From: Priapulus caudatus
Taxonomy: Eukaryota > Priapulida > Priapulimorpha > Priapulimorphida > Priapulidae
Direction: 5' to 3'
DNA length: 64,000 nucleotides
NCBI RefSeq assembly: GCF_000485595.1
Contig: NW_014577337.1
Location: 160,202 to 224,201 of the forward strand
The stretch's first letter is position 1, and the number at the start of each line of letters is the position of its first letter. A program made the translations under genes and the position numbers. Of this stretch, positions 51,550 through 62,016 are shown piece after piece. Below the pieces are notes generated by a model. It saw only the letters and a program-made list of their open reading frames with translations. It was not told the origin of the DNA and made no database searches.

Positions 51550-52230
51550 CAGTAAAAACCCGCATATAAGAACATAGATTTTAAAAACCTGTTAGGCTAA
51601 AATTTCCCATTTAGACCCCTTTACATAAGAACCTGTTTTAGGCTAAGATTTTAAAGTAGGTTCTTAATTTTCCATGCAGATGAAGACTTAAAAAGAAACA
51701 CAGGTAAAATAAAAAAGACGAGCTCAACAATACCGATGAATGTGCCAGCATCTTTTTTTGGCATGCATCTTTTTGCATATTGTTTTGTTGCCTTGGATAC
51801 ATACTGTATCATACAGTATGGTAAGTGTATCACACCGCGTAGTCTTGTTCTATGTGTTCCCGCCTTGTACGTGTGAAGGGTCACGTGGTGTGATCGAGGT
51901 AGTTGGAAGATGGCGGAATAAGAAGTGGACGAATAAACTATGTGTGTTATCTTTCACTCTGAGTTATGTTTATACTGGCGTGTTACAGTAAGCACTGAAA
52001 AACTTACACTGTAGCCCATCATGGGTATTAATTAGCAAAAATTGCAGTCCTTGTAAGAAAATTTTAACACAATTTGAATCAAGTATAAGCTTATACATAT
52101 TAAAAGTAGAAACAATTAAGAACCTATTTAAGAACCTTTTGAGCCTCATTTTTCAGTAAGCACCATTTATATAAGAACATATTGAGGCTAACTTGGAAAA
52201 ATCTATGTTCTTATACGCGGGTTTTTACTG
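51550..52230. mobile_element. 681-bp TA-flanked DNA transposon remnant
   Basis: TIRs of about 33 bp (CAGTAAAAACCCGCATATAA at the left; the right end is its complement with CGCGGGTTTTTACTG) flanked by TA on both sides (51548-51549, 52231-52232). Sub-repeats AAGAACCT and GAGGCTAA follow each TIR. Tc1/mariner or pogo-like by ends. The 83-codon ORF inside (51740) is not a transposase. 51860-51990, ending GTGTTACA, may be a captured LTR fragment. Confidence 0.85.
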
Positions 52231-52450
52231 TAAACCTACCGATAGATGTTAATTGTTATGACCGATTTGGGTTCTGTGCACTAAAAATGACGGACCTTTC
52301 TTATGAGAAAAAATTATGTCGATTTACTCGATTAGACAAGGGTTCTGTTGCCTGTCACTGTTGCCTTAAGCCATTGTATACATTTTAATTATAAGGACAA
52401 ATCTACCTCTGTTCTCTTAGTCCCAATTCTATGATAATAAATAATAGTTT

Positions 52451-52745
52451 CGGTTACAGTCCTATAGACCGAAGGCCCGATAGACCAAAGGTTTATTCGA
52501 ATACGCAGTGGCTACACGTCCGGAATCGGTCGCCTAGCCTCCAGGCTACGCATCTGGACATCTACTGATGCCGTATTCGAACGTGAATATGCCGCACATC
52601 CACCGATGCCACTATAAATCATATGATGCTACTATAAACCATATATATGCCCTAACCCTAACCCTAACTCTAACCCTAACCCTTTGCAACATTCGATCTA
52701 TCGGACCTTCGGTGTATCGGACCTTCGACCTATAGGGCTGCCCCC
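52451..52745. mobile_element. MITE with telomeric core (CCCTAA)
   Basis: Inverted repeats of about 40 bp (CAGTCCTATAGACCGAAGG; right end CCTTCGACCTATAGGGCTG) flank an interior with a CCCTAA array at about 52650-52684. The heptamer ATAGTTT stands at both borders (52444-52450 and 52746-52752). A truncated copy is at 57529-57604. Confidence 0.8.
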
Positions 52746-52749
52746 ATAG

Positions 52750-53047
52750 TTTTTGTGCAATGTCATTACTTGCCTTGTAATTATATGCTGTTTGCTGTAT
52801 TTCCTCAGCATAAATTGTCATGATACTCATTCCATATTTTTATGGGTTATATGGTAATGCATTTGTGTCTAAGAATTAATTAATTCTGTACTGTTTGCAT
52901 CTTTTTTAGTTTTACGTGAAAGTGAAGGTGAAAGTGAAGTGATGTGAGAAGAACATTGGAATAAACGAAAGATAATAAAATATCTCTGATGTCTCTCGCA
53001 TCATTTATCGTACGGCAGCCACTGTAAAACTCCGCCGCTTAGAGACG
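52750..53047. other. Possible BEL/Pao leader
   Basis: AT-rich sequence before the gag ATG; an LTR end is not definable without a second copy. Confidence 0.3.
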
Positions 53048-54290
53048 ATGGCAACTGGCATAGGAATGGACCTTATTGCCTTACTAGGTGGTCATGGAAT
53101 GGACGCACTGGTACAAGTTGCGGAAAGAGAAAGACGATTGCTGCAGATGGAGGAGAGGAATATGATACTCACTCAGCAACTCGATGATGCCAAGGCTAAT
53201 TTAGAGCGCTCACGTCAGGCTATGACCAGTCCTGCCTCAGACAGTGGCGATGACCGGCTCTCATCTGTCCTGTCGCTGCTTACCAATGTTCTCAGGGGCC
53301 AGCACGATACCCTCCCGAAAAAGGAGCCAGACATTTTTAAAGATGACATTTTCGCATTTCCGGTTTGGCTGAACTCCTACTGAGTTTTAGTAGAGCAGAG
53401 ATGTCCGAATATGACCAATAGAAACTACTACCTCAACAAGTATACTGGAGGGGAGGCACGAGTGTATTGAGGGCTTGCTGGCCCTTAATACAGAAGCCGC
53501 CTATGAGAGGGTCATGAGGACCATGCACGAGAGGTACGGGAATAAGCTGCAACTGGCCAAGTCCTTCAGAGAAAAATTAGATAAGTGGCCAGTTGTGAGA
53601 TACAGTGATGGGAAAGCCCTCAGAGATTTGTCTGATTTTCTCAACCAATGTGATGCCGCCATGGCCACTCTTGGCCAGCTAAGAGTCCAGGACGACCAGT
53701 GTGAGCAACAGAAGATTATCGATAGATTGCCGAAAGCCGTTCAAGATAAATGGCTCGGTATAGTCGACAGGTGTTTGTATTGTGATGACGATGATGGGAG
53801 TAGTAGCTCTGGCCACGGTGACTACCTATCGTTTTCCAGACTTTGCAAGTTCCTCACGAAGCAAGCGAGGATTGCTTGTAGCCCGCTGATAGACAAGTCA
53901 CGTGCCGCTGTGACCACGCAGCTTCTAAGTTCTAAACCAGGATTTAGCAAGAACGCTTCTACTAGACCCAGCGTGACTGCCTTCGTTTCATCTAGTATCA
54001 ACAAATCCGGTGACAACGCTGTGCAGGCCACCGTGCCTACAGCACCCACTTACGGAAAGTGTGTGCTTTGTGTAGGTTCCCTTTGCCTCGATTTCTGTGC
54101 CAACTTCAAGCGGATGAACTTAAAGGATCGTGTGGACATGGTGAAAAAACACGGTTTGTGCATGGGGTGCTTCAAATAGGGGCACCGGGTCCGTGATTGT
54201 AGACACAAGCGTAAGTGTGAAAAGTGTTGTCGTCTGCATCCCACTCTGTTACATGATGACTCATACAAACCGAGTAGTAGGCCTAACTGT
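53048..54290 (+). pseudogene. BEL/Pao gag
   Basis: The first frame (ATG 53048 to 53383) starts with a helical region (ERERRLLQMEERNMILTQQL) and ends FAFPVWLNSY. After a frame break, 53475-54179 continues LLALNTEAAYERVMRTMHER and FLNQCDAAMATLGQLRVQDD, typical of BEL gag. It ends in the zinc-binding region CVLCVGSLCLDFC and HGLCMGCFK, then TAG at 54177, beyond which the same frame continues GHRVRDCRHKRKCEKC. This is the BEL/Pao gag Cys/His layout, with one stop inside it. Confidence 0.9.
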
Positions 54291-54700
54291 AATGTTGTTG
54301 AGAACGCTGTCTCCCACCGTACCGATTCGAGTGATGTAAGTGGGTCTGAGTGTTTATCTCATTCTTTGATAGTGCCTGTTCTCGTACACCACGAGCGTGA
54401 TCCGCAGAATCATTTACTCGTATATGAGCTTTTAGTCGAACAGTCGGATGCCTGCTTCGTCACAGAATCTGGCTGAGGATACTATTTCCTGTAGAAAGGT
54501 TAGCGGTCTTGTTGTTAAGGGTTTAAATGAGCCCACTAAGTTAGCTCTACCGGCCGTGTATTCCCGGGATGGTATTCCCGCAAAACGATCACAAATACCG
54601 AGACCCGAGACGTGCGCGTGATGTTTTCATCTGGCAACAGTCGCAAACCATTCACGCCTCATCTTTGCGAGGTGGAGATTGGTCTCCTAGTTGGCATTAA
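54291..54700 (+). pseudogene. BEL/Pao protease region, degraded
   Basis: A frame near 54440-54600 reads SDACFVTESLAE-like sequence, then VSGLVVKGLNEPTKLALPAV, the protease flap and substrate-domain region of BEL/Pao. The catalytic D-T-G is not recognisable. Confidence 0.6.
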
Positions 54701-55408
54701 TTGCTCCAAGGCTATACGCCCCTTGGAGGTTGTAGCGGGGGCAGAAAACAATCCATACACAGTAAGAACCGCCCTGGGTGGGGGATAGTGGGTAAAGTAA
54801 GCGTAAATGATGACGTCGATGCTGAAGAAAATCAACATTTCGCATTTAGAACGCAGACTAAAGAAATCAGCCCGATACAAGTGGTGCGGATGTTCGAGCA
54901 AGACTTCTATGAACTTACCGTGGGAGTAGACGAGGTGTCGTCCATTGAAGACAGAAAATTCCTAGGGAAGGTCAGCACAGGGATTCGCCAACGCGAAGAT
55001 CGCCATTTCGAGATCCCGCTGCCATTTAAAAACGACGATCTAAAACTCTCTAACAACAAGAACCTGGTTTTAGCAAGACAGGGACGCCTCAAGTCCAGGC
55101 TTACTAAAGACCCTAAATACAGAAAAGACTATTCCAGTTTCATGGACAAACTGATCGATGGCGGGTATGCAGAACGTGTTCCCGAAGGTGAGATTGACTT
55201 GGACGATGTTAGAACTTGGTACATTGTCCATCATGGAGTGTATCATCCACACAAGCCTGATAAATTGAGGGTGGTGTTTGACTGCGCCACACAGTTCCAT
55301 GGAGAGGCACTAAACAAGAATCTGCTTCGTGGCCCAGATTTGCTGAATAATTTCACCGGTCTTAATCAGATTCCGCAAGGACCGTATCGCGTTCACATGC
55401 GACGTTGA
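54701..55408 (+). pseudogene. BEL/Pao RT, N-terminal part
   Basis: After a short out-of-frame lead (the right frame gives RPLEVVAGAENNPY, RTALGWGIVG), the ORF carries FEQDFYELTV, HFEIPLPFKNDD, GGYAERVPEG, WYIVHHGVYHPHKPDKLRVV and FDCATQFHGEALNKNLLRGP, diagnostic BEL/Pao RT blocks. One frame break leads to the next ORF. Confidence 0.9.
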
Positions 55409-55825
55409 GTCAATGTTTCACCAGGTAGCTGTGCCTTGTGAACAGAGGAATTTCCTTCGCTTTCCGTGGTGTAGTGGTGGAAATTCAGATCAACCGCCAG
55501 TAGAGTACCGCATGCCTGTGCACCTGTTTGGTGCAACCTCGTCACCCGGGTGCGCAAATTTCGCCTTGAAGGCTACCGCTGATAAGTTTTGCGATGAGTT
55601 TGGAGACTCAGCGGCCGATTTCATAAAACGAGACTTCAATGTTGACGACGGGTTGAAATCGCTGCCAACTTCCACTGAAACCACAGCTCTGATCGAAAAC
55701 AGTTGATTGCTTTGTAGTCCCGGTGGATTCAATCTCCGGGCTTATACGTGTAATGACAAGGAGGTTGTGGAGCAGATTCCGGTTGTATACAGGGCCAATG
55801 AATTCCAGCAATTTATCTCCACCAT
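55409..55825 (+). pseudogene. BEL/Pao RT, catalytic part
   Basis: MFHQVAVPCEQRNFLRFPW, YRMPVHLFGATSSPGCANFA and RDFNVDDGLKSL: N-V-D-D replaces the usual Y-V-D-D catalytic motif. A shift follows (GGFNLRAYTCNDKEVVEQIP), then RT is cut. Confidence 0.88.
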
Positions 55826-55873
55826 GATGAAATGACAACGTCACAAAATTGTTCTGCTCAGCTGTTTGCAGCA

Positions 55874-56024
55874 ATGGCGTCGTGCATAGAGGCAGCAGTT
55901 AAACAGGTTATATTAGCTGTGCAGGGAAATCAGGTGTTATATGATTTGGGGCATCCTTTTTACAAGGAAGCCCAGCTGAAAGAAAATGTATGGATGGCGA
56001 TAGCAGAGGAGCTAAATATGAGTG
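55874..56024 (+). pseudogene. MADF-domain exon
   Basis: ATG at 55874 opens EAAVKQVILAVQGNQVLYDL, GHPFYKEAQLKENVWMAIAE and ELNMSG: the first two helices of a MADF (Myb/SANT-like, DNA-binding) domain. A consensus donor GTAAGC at 56025 interrupts the domain at N-M-S-G. MADF proteins occur as host regulators and as PIF/Harbinger accessory proteins. Intact as far as it goes. The partner exon candidate is 4.8 kb downstream. Confidence 0.7.
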
Positions 56025-56109
56025 GTAAGCGAATGCAACAGGCTTGAGTTTAGAGGGATGACATGGCATGCATTCATAATTCATTGCATTGCCATTATTT
56101 ACACACGAT

Positions 56110-56255
56110 AATTTACTATTTAAAATATTACTATTAATATAAATACAAGGAGTCATGTATGTTATTAGCTATTATACATATTATTAGATATCATTTAAAT
56201 TATTACTAATAATATGAATATAAGGAGTCATCAATTTTATTAGCTATTATAAATA
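56110..56255 (+). repeat. AT-rich tandem duplication, unit about 80 bp
   Basis: Two copies of a unit with ATATTACTATTAATATAAAT, AAGGAGTCAT and TTATTAGCTATTATA. Confidence 0.8.
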
Positions 56256-56261
56256 GAAAGT

Positions 56262-56475
56262 GACTACTGCTACGGCAATCCCATGTACTAACGTATAGGC
56301 ACCGTAGCACGCGCGGGAGAAAAGTAGACCTGCAACTTTTACTAGTTTTACTTTTACTAGGGTTAGGATTAGGGTTAGCGTTAGGGTTAGGATTAGGGTT
56401 GGGGTTGGAAGATACATAGAGACTGCCGTAACTCTAGACAATCGTTTCAAAAGTACGGCTGCCGTAGCAGTAGTC
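56262..56475. mobile_element. 214-bp MITE with telomeric core
   Basis: Perfect 16-bp ends (GACTACTGCTACGGCA at 56262; TGCCGTAGCAGTAGTC to 56475) around a degenerate TTAGGG array (about 56355-56405, including TTAGGATTAGGG and GTTGGGGTTGG). No target duplication seen. The TIR is unrelated to those of the other telomeric-core elements. Confidence 0.75.
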
Positions 56476-56956
56476 TGTGCCATGTAAAAAAACAAACGTT
56501 TGTTATATATTTTTAAGAATGCGCACACACAAAATAAACAATGCTGCTGATGACATTATTACCATGATAGCACCGATTAGTCCATCAGCCAGGGGGGTTG
56601 GTCGGTATCAAATCTAAGGGGAGAATGCTAATAGTGATATTTGGGAAGGGATGGACCCCTAGAGTTGGAAAATATGTGATAGCATTGTAGGGGTGGCAGC
56701 TTTATGTGAGTTATCTCCCCTTTTCCGAAATGGCCGCAAAAATGCTCATTTAGCTATATATCATGTTCTAGAGCAGCTAGGACACTAATTTGTGTCTATT
56801 ATTTCAACTAGTCAAAGATTCTTTATTCACCTAGTCACCTAAATATAGTTATCTGGTGGAGTTAAACTTCTGAAGGATTCAACAAAGAATATCTACAGAA
56901 GACTGCAATTCGAGCTTGGAGGTTCCACGGAAATATTTCCCGATGACAAATGAAAG
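56476..56956. other. No recognisable feature
   Basis: Unique-looking sequence; G-rich block near 56590-56660. No ORF. Confidence 0.4.
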
Positions 56957-56990
56957 TTGTTGTTAGTTCCCTACTGTGTATTATTAAAGG

Positions 56991-57528
56991 ATGTTGTCTT
57001 GGAAAATCAAACTACACAGGGAGCTCAAGTTTTGGAAGGCCAAGTATACAGATGTCAACAAAATCATAGATCAGACTTCATCACATATCCGAACGGCCAT
57101 CAAACAGGACATGATATCCACACCATGGCCATACCATCCGTCTGATGTAGCTACTCATATCGCCATACCAAATCAACTAGAGCGATTTCTTGTCGGGCTC
57201 CTTACTGGAGATTCTAGTACTACGAATACATCCCACAGAACTGCTATTCTAGTTGGGTCATTTAGCCAGGACATGATATACGCTGTGACACGTGAGCAGT
57301 ATAAACCACCAAAACATTTCCTGCTTCCTTATGCAGTGAAAGCACTCACTGGAAACATTGAGGTCATTCGGACACTGAACAAGTTTGGACATGGAGTGTC
57401 TTATGACCAGCTAGAAGAAAATGATACTGCTCTCTGTCTCCAAAAGTTAGCAATGGGCTTCAACAGAGAGCTGTTCTACCAGTCTCCATCAAATCCTATG
57501 CCTCCACAAATCTTGCATGGGACAATAT
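56991..57528 (+). pseudogene. Fragment of CXC-family multicopy protein
   Basis: One open frame of about 180 codons. AILVGSFSQDMIYAVTREQY, FLLPYAVKALTGNIEVIRTL and NKFGHGVSYDQLEENDTALC match the middle segment of the same invertebrate repeat family whose C-terminus lies at 24840-28192 (family match from memory). The frame is not broken until the telomeric-core MITE remnant replaces its continuation at 57529. Confidence 0.6.
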
Positions 57529-57604
57529 ATAACCCTAACCCTTTGCAACATTTGGTCTATCGGATCTTCGGTCTATCGAACCTTCGGTCTATAGGGCTGC
57601 CCCC
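57529..57604. mobile_element. Truncated telomeric-core MITE copy
   Basis: AACCCTAACCCTTTGCAACA then the 3' TIR with CTATAGGGCTGCCCCC, matching 52670-52745. Only the 3' 75 bp are present, at the seam between the CXC-family fragment and the Helitron helicase. Confidence 0.85.
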
Positions 57605-57605
57605 G

Positions 57606-58449
57606 ACCGAGTCATGGTAAGGCTGGCAAATGGACAGGAAAAGGACATCACAAACGATGAAATAGAGATATGTAACGGCCCGATATGTTGGTGCTTCACA
57701 AGCATACTGGCGTCTGTACGAGTTCAATCTTTTGAACAAATACCCACCAGTCACCAAGCTTCCACTTCACCTGGAAGATGAACAAACTGATCTCTTTCAG
57801 CCACACCGGGCACAGGAAGTTGCCAATAAACCACCCTCCAGAGACCAAGCTGACAGCTTATTTTCAACTGAATGCTACAGATCCACTTGCTCAAGCCATT
57901 CTGTATCCAGACATCTGTCGCCAATACATCAGGAAAGGCAGCAAATGGGTGAAACGATCAAGGAAGATCAACAAAACCCAGCAAGAGCACGGCAATGACA
58001 GGGGATGGTCCGACATGATTGGCAGAATTCCTGTGATCAGTTTCACTCCAAGACAGTCTGAGCTCTACTACATGCGAATGCTGCTTCTTCACCATAAACC
58101 AGGCGCTACAAGCTTTGCTGACTTACGCACAATCGATGGTCAGGAAAAAGAAACATTCGCTGCAGCCTGCCTGAAACCTGGCCTGCTAGATGATGACGCA
58201 GAAATAGACAAAGTCATGGAAGAAGCAGCACTGGTGAAGTTTGGACCTCAGCTCAGGGAAGTCTTTGCTACAATCATCATATGGACTCAGCCATCACAAC
58301 CTATGGCCTTTTGGAACCGTCACCTCAAAACTCTGAAGACCTGCTGCACCAGCATGATGTCCAGCTGCCCACAGATGAAATCATCAACCAAGTTCTGTTT
58401 GAAATACAGCAGCATGTTGAGAGAAATGGCTACAACATGGAAGACATGA
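57606..58449 (+). pseudogene. Helitron RepHel central region
   Basis: Frames in order: VRLANGQEKDITNDEIE, then ARYVGASQAYWRLYEF and NKYPPVTKLPLHLEDEQ (the conserved R-Y-V-x-A-S-x-A-x-W-R block of Helitron proteins), then LTAYFQLNATDPLAQAILYP, ELYYMRMLLLHHKPGATSFA and DLRTIDGQEKETFAAACLKP. Two or three single-base frame changes (about 57673, 57850 and 58280) separate otherwise well kept segments. Confidence 0.88.
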
Positions 58450-59048
58450 ATATACCCAAACCAGATCCAAGTTTCATCAGACGCATAGCACGAAGGAAAC
58501 TTCGCGAGAAAACAGACTACAATATCCAGAAGCTGGAACAAGTTGTACAGGATAATGTTCCCCTCATGAACAGAGAACAAACAGAAGTCTACAACCTGAC
58601 TGTTGACTCAGTTAACAATGATACAGGCCTCCTCATTGCCCTTGATGCACCAGGAGGTACAGGGAAGACCTTTGTCCTAACAACCATCCTTGCAAAGGTC
58701 CGCAGTATGAAGAAAATAGCACTGGCAACAGCTACAGCTACAAGTGGAATTGCAGCCACACTTTTACCAAATGGGCGGACACTGCACTCTAGGTGTAAAG
58801 TACCAATAGAGACACTGACAGACCAATCTTTCTGCAACATATCAAAGAGAGACACAACAGCAGAACTCCTTCGACGCTCCAGTCTTTTGGTTGTCGATGA
58901 GGTGACGATGGCCAACCGCAAAGTCTATGAGGCTGTTGACAGAACATTCAGAGACATCCGAGAAAATAATCGCACCTTTGGAGGCATCACAGCAATCTTT
59001 GCAGAAGACTGGAGACAAATTCTTCCTGTTGTTCGCCGGGGCAGTTGA
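58281..59048 (+). pseudogene. Helitron Pif1-like helicase, motifs I-III
   Basis: A 255-codon frame with the SF1B helicase core: MNREQTEVYNLTVDSV (Q-like motif), DAPGGTGKTFVLTTIL (Walker A), ATATSGIAATLLPNGRTLHS (motif Ia), LLVVDEVTM (Walker B) and FAEDWRQILPVV (motif III, with E-D in place of the usual G-D/F). It ends at a frame break near 59045. Confidence 0.92.
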
Positions 59049-59889
59049 CCAGAAATCATTGATGTTTGTCTCAAAATTCTCCACTCTGGCAGGATGTCAC
59101 AGTCATGAAACTCGTAACTAACATGATAGTTCAGTTAAGTAAAGGTGACAGGCATGCTGACACACTGCTGTCTAGTGGTGAAGGCACTATCCCCGTGGAA
59201 AAAAGAACTTGGTGAACACAAGATTAGACTTGATGCAGACATGCTTATTGAAGGAGGGAAACTCACTGAGCTGTGTCACTGTGTTTGACTCGCTTGACAG
59301 AGACTATGCTTCTCCACAGTGGCTCTGTTCACGTGGGATACTATGCCTAACAAACCAGGCTACAGATAATGTGAACAATATCATGATCGACAGGTTTCCA
59401 GGTCAGCCCAGAAAGTACATTAGCTCTGACAAGCTCCTAAATTGTGAGAACTACCAGCAATACCCAGTGGAGTTCCTCAATATACTATCTTCAGGGATGC
59501 CGCCACACATTCTTTGCCTGAAAGAAAAGTGTCCAATCATGCTTCTGAGGAATCTTGATCCTGCAAATGGCCACTGTAATGGAACAAGATACGTGATCAA
59601 CAGCATACATGCCCATGTGATTGAAGCAACTGGTGCTATGGGTGTCCATGCAGGAAGGCACATTTTCATTCCTAGAATTCCCATCTCACCTTCAGACACA
59701 ACTCTTCCATTCAAAATGCAGAGACACCAATTTCCAATCAAACCATGTTTTGCCATGGCAGCCAATAAATCACAGGGACAAACCCTATCAAAAGTTGGGC
59801 TTTACCTGTCAAAAGACTTCTTCTCCCATGGTCAACTATATGTTGCGATGAGTCGGGTTGGCAACAACAAAAACATCAAAATAATCTGA
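59049..59889 (+). pseudogene. Helitron helicase, C-terminal motifs
   Basis: After frame changes between 59045 and 59209, the frame reads GILCLTNQATDNVNNIMIDR (motif IV region), YPVEFLNILSSGMPPHILCL, MLLRNLDPANGHCNGTRYVI and MAANKSQGQTLSKVGLYL with GQLYVAMSRVGN (motifs V and VI; R in S-R-V is the arginine finger). TGA at 59887 is the natural end. Confidence 0.92.
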
Positions 59890-59983
59890 AAAAGATGGTT
59901 TCTACACTGATAACGTTGTGTACCATGAAATTCTTTCATAGATCTTCTTCACAGAACTATCTGATTATACAGTGTAAATTACA

Positions 59984-60556
59984 ATGCCATTTTGTTATGA
60001 AATGACTCTGGCAGCAAATAACTTACACCTTTTAAAGTCACACGTATTTCCTCTTTATCTTTTGATCAGAACCATAGAGATCACACCGAAAGAAGTCATT
60101 AGTAAATCACTTCAAGAAATCATTGGAATATGTACGCGTACAACATACAGACAATACACGCCAGAAGTAGGGATCCAAAAAGTGATCAAGGTCATCAGTG
60201 AAGTAGAACAATTCATGAAAAAGATGGAAGAGCAACACCACAAAGAAAAAAACAAGCTCATGGCCAAGAATCGCGATCTCGCTAAAAGAGTCCATGGTCT
60301 TAAACAACAACTAAATGAAGCCCAAGAGAAATTGACCAAAGTCAAATTCGACCTTGACTCATCCCAGGCAAGCTTTCAAGCCCTCTACGAAGATGATGAT
60401 GAATTTACTTCTGTTGATAACGAACTAAAAGAAGCCCAAAAGGAATCCAGCAAGAAACAAGATGACCTTCACTCTTCTCAAATAACCTTCCATCCCTCTG
60501 CAAAGATGATAAGGATTTCACTTCTGTGTAATTGGAAAGTGTATACAATGGACTAA
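59984..60556 (+). CDS. Coiled-coil hypothetical protein
   Basis: An intact ATG-started ORF of 190 codons. Residues 75-150 form a strong heptad coiled coil (EEQHHKEKNKLMAKNRDLAK, LKQQLNEAQEKLTK). Two roughly 44-residue repeats follow, each with D-L-x-S-S-Q and D-D-x-x-F-T-S-V; the second is completed only in another frame (about 60505-60520), so the last 25 codons are frameshifted. Function unknown. It lies 95 bp after the Helitron and could be captured cargo or a host exon. Confidence 0.45.
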   Translation: MPFCYEMTLAANNLHLLKSHVFPLYLLIRTIEITPKEVISKSLQEIIGICTRTTYRQYTPEVGIQKVIKVISEVEQFMKKMEEQHHKEKNKLMAKNRDLAKRVHGLKQQLNEAQEKLTKVKFDLDSSQASFQALYEDDDEFTSVDNELKEAQKESSKKQDDLHSSQITFHPSAKMIRISLLCNWKVYTMD

Positions 60557-60880
60557 CTTCATCCATACCTATGCAATTTGGTGTTTTGTTCTATTTTTGT
60601 TTGTATAACACATGAGGAACATGATACAACTCTCAGTCATACATTTTTTGTTGTGATATTTTTCATTACTTTTTTCCCCTGCTCACTTATAGAATTGCGC
60701 TCTTTCTTTTCCTTCCAAAATGTTTTTTCTTTCTTTTCCTTCCTTTCTTTTCTTTTCAGTTACATGAAATATTTAACTTGTGTTAATTAATAATAATATT
60801 TATCTTAATCTGTGTCACTTACATGAAGTTTATATTTAAAGACAACATTTGCTGGTTCTACGAGTATATCTGCTAGTATA
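60557..60880. other. No recognisable feature
   Basis: T-rich sequence with CTTTTC repeats at 60700-60760; no gene. Confidence 0.4.
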
Positions 60881-60889
60881 TATAGAAGG

Positions 60890-61002
60890 AGGAAGCGCTA
60901 CACTAAGCGAAAGAGTGGTGACGCAGGCCCTCCAGCAAAGCCTGGGAAGTATGACTACCTCCTGCAATTTCTGGACCGGGTTCAACCGAATACCAGATGA
61001 GA
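60890..61002 (+). pseudogene. Candidate second MADF exon
   Basis: A frame reads IYRRRKRYTKRKSGDAGPPA, KPGKYDYLLQFLDRVQP: basic stretch, S-G spacer and the W/Y-x-Y-x-x-x-x-x-F-L-D end that closes MADF domains. It is on the same strand and in the right order relative to 55874-56024. Splice phase does not fit without a one-base change, and the Trp of helix 3 is not visible, so a decayed exon is assumed. Confidence 0.45.
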
Positions 61003-61263
61003 ACTAGAACAGTTATTATAGTGCGTATTCAAGTTGCACTCAAGAAATTTGACAAATATATTCTATTGCAATATTCTAAATAAATGCAGTATTTTGTATT
61101 TGCAATTCAGAAAACAATTTTGGAAACTAGTCTAACAAGTACAAACTCGTGTTGTACATGTAAGCTAGTTATAAGCAGGATATACCGTCATTGTTGGTGT
61201 ACCGAATAAGTACTTAATGTTTTAATACGATGCTAAATATATAATAAATGTTTAAATTTTCAG

Positions 61264-61345
61264 CACATGCAGCAATCTGGAAGAGGCAGAACCCGGCACC
61301 AGCGCCACTGCGTCACAGAATCAACATAAGACCTGTATAACTACG
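61264..61345 (+). pseudogene. Candidate third exon of the MADF gene
   Basis: Acceptor AAATTTTCAG, then a frame CSNLEEAEPGTSATASQNQH with the acidic/Ser-rich composition of the linker after MADF. It ends where a Ty3/gypsy fragment begins. Confidence 0.35.
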
Positions 61346-62016
61346 CATAAAAACATGTCTGGAATTATTTACCGTTCGGATTAAAAAATTCGCCTAGCGT
61401 CTTTCAACAACTTAAATAAAGTACTAATTGGATTACAGGACACTTGTGCAATTCCTTATATCGATGGCATCATCATATACTCGCGATCTTTTTCTCAGCA
61501 TGTACGAGACATACAAACTGTATTTGACCGCCTACGCCACACAGGGTTGACGCTAAATCCGTTGTGTTCCTGAAACAATCTGTTAGGTACTTGGGCCACA
61601 CGATTTCAGCGCAGGGCGTGTCACCAGACCCTAATAAGCTAGCCGCTAATCAGCAGTTGAAAGTGCCTAAAACAGTAAAACAGGTATGTGGGTTTCTCGG
61701 CATGGCTAATTATTACCGTGCGCATGTCAAAGATTTTGCAAAAGTCGCCGTGCCCCTAGTTAACCTAACAAAGAAACACGGGCGTTTCTTGTGGAATGAC
61801 AAAACGCAGTGTGCCTTTGATGTGTTGAAACATGCATTATTACACGCGCCAATACTCGCTTACCCTCAAATTAATCAACAGTATTTTTTACACACAGATG
61901 CTAGCAGTCACGCCGTGGGAGCGGTGTTGTCACAGAAGGATGTACAGGGTAGAGGTTGTTATCCAATATTTAAGCGCCAAACTAACGCACGCGCAGTGCC
62001 GGTGGCTAATAGTTGA
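61346..62016 (+). pseudogene. Fragment A: RT end, connector, RNase H start
   Basis: CAIPYIDGIIIYSRSFSQHV at about 61446: Y-I-D-G where the catalytic Y-x-D-D should be. Then DRLRHTGLTLN, a shift, and 61564-62016 with VRYLGHTISAQGVSPDPNKL, CGFLGMANYYRAHVKDFAK and YFLHTDASSHAVGAVLSQKD (RNase H Asp). Confidence 0.9.

Larger units (their letters stand above)
53048..55825 (+). mobile_element. BEL/Pao retrotransposon, truncated in RT
   Basis: gag, protease remnant and RT of BEL/Pao type on the plus strand. The element stops just after the RT catalytic motif. RNase H, integrase and 3' LTR are absent, and the MADF exon follows at about 55830. No LTRs identified. Confidence 0.9.
57605..59889 (+). mobile_element. 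Helitron (helicase part)
   Basis: Plus-strand remnants of the C-terminal, Pif1-like helicase half of a Helitron RepHel protein and the linker before it. The Rep (HUH endonuclease) domain and Helitron ends (5' TC, 3' hairpin plus CTRR) were not identified. Confidence 0.85.

Noticed and set aside
51740-51991. Transposase ORF within the TA-flanked element
   Set aside because: 83 codons with no D-D-E or helix-turn-helix motif; the element is non-autonomous.
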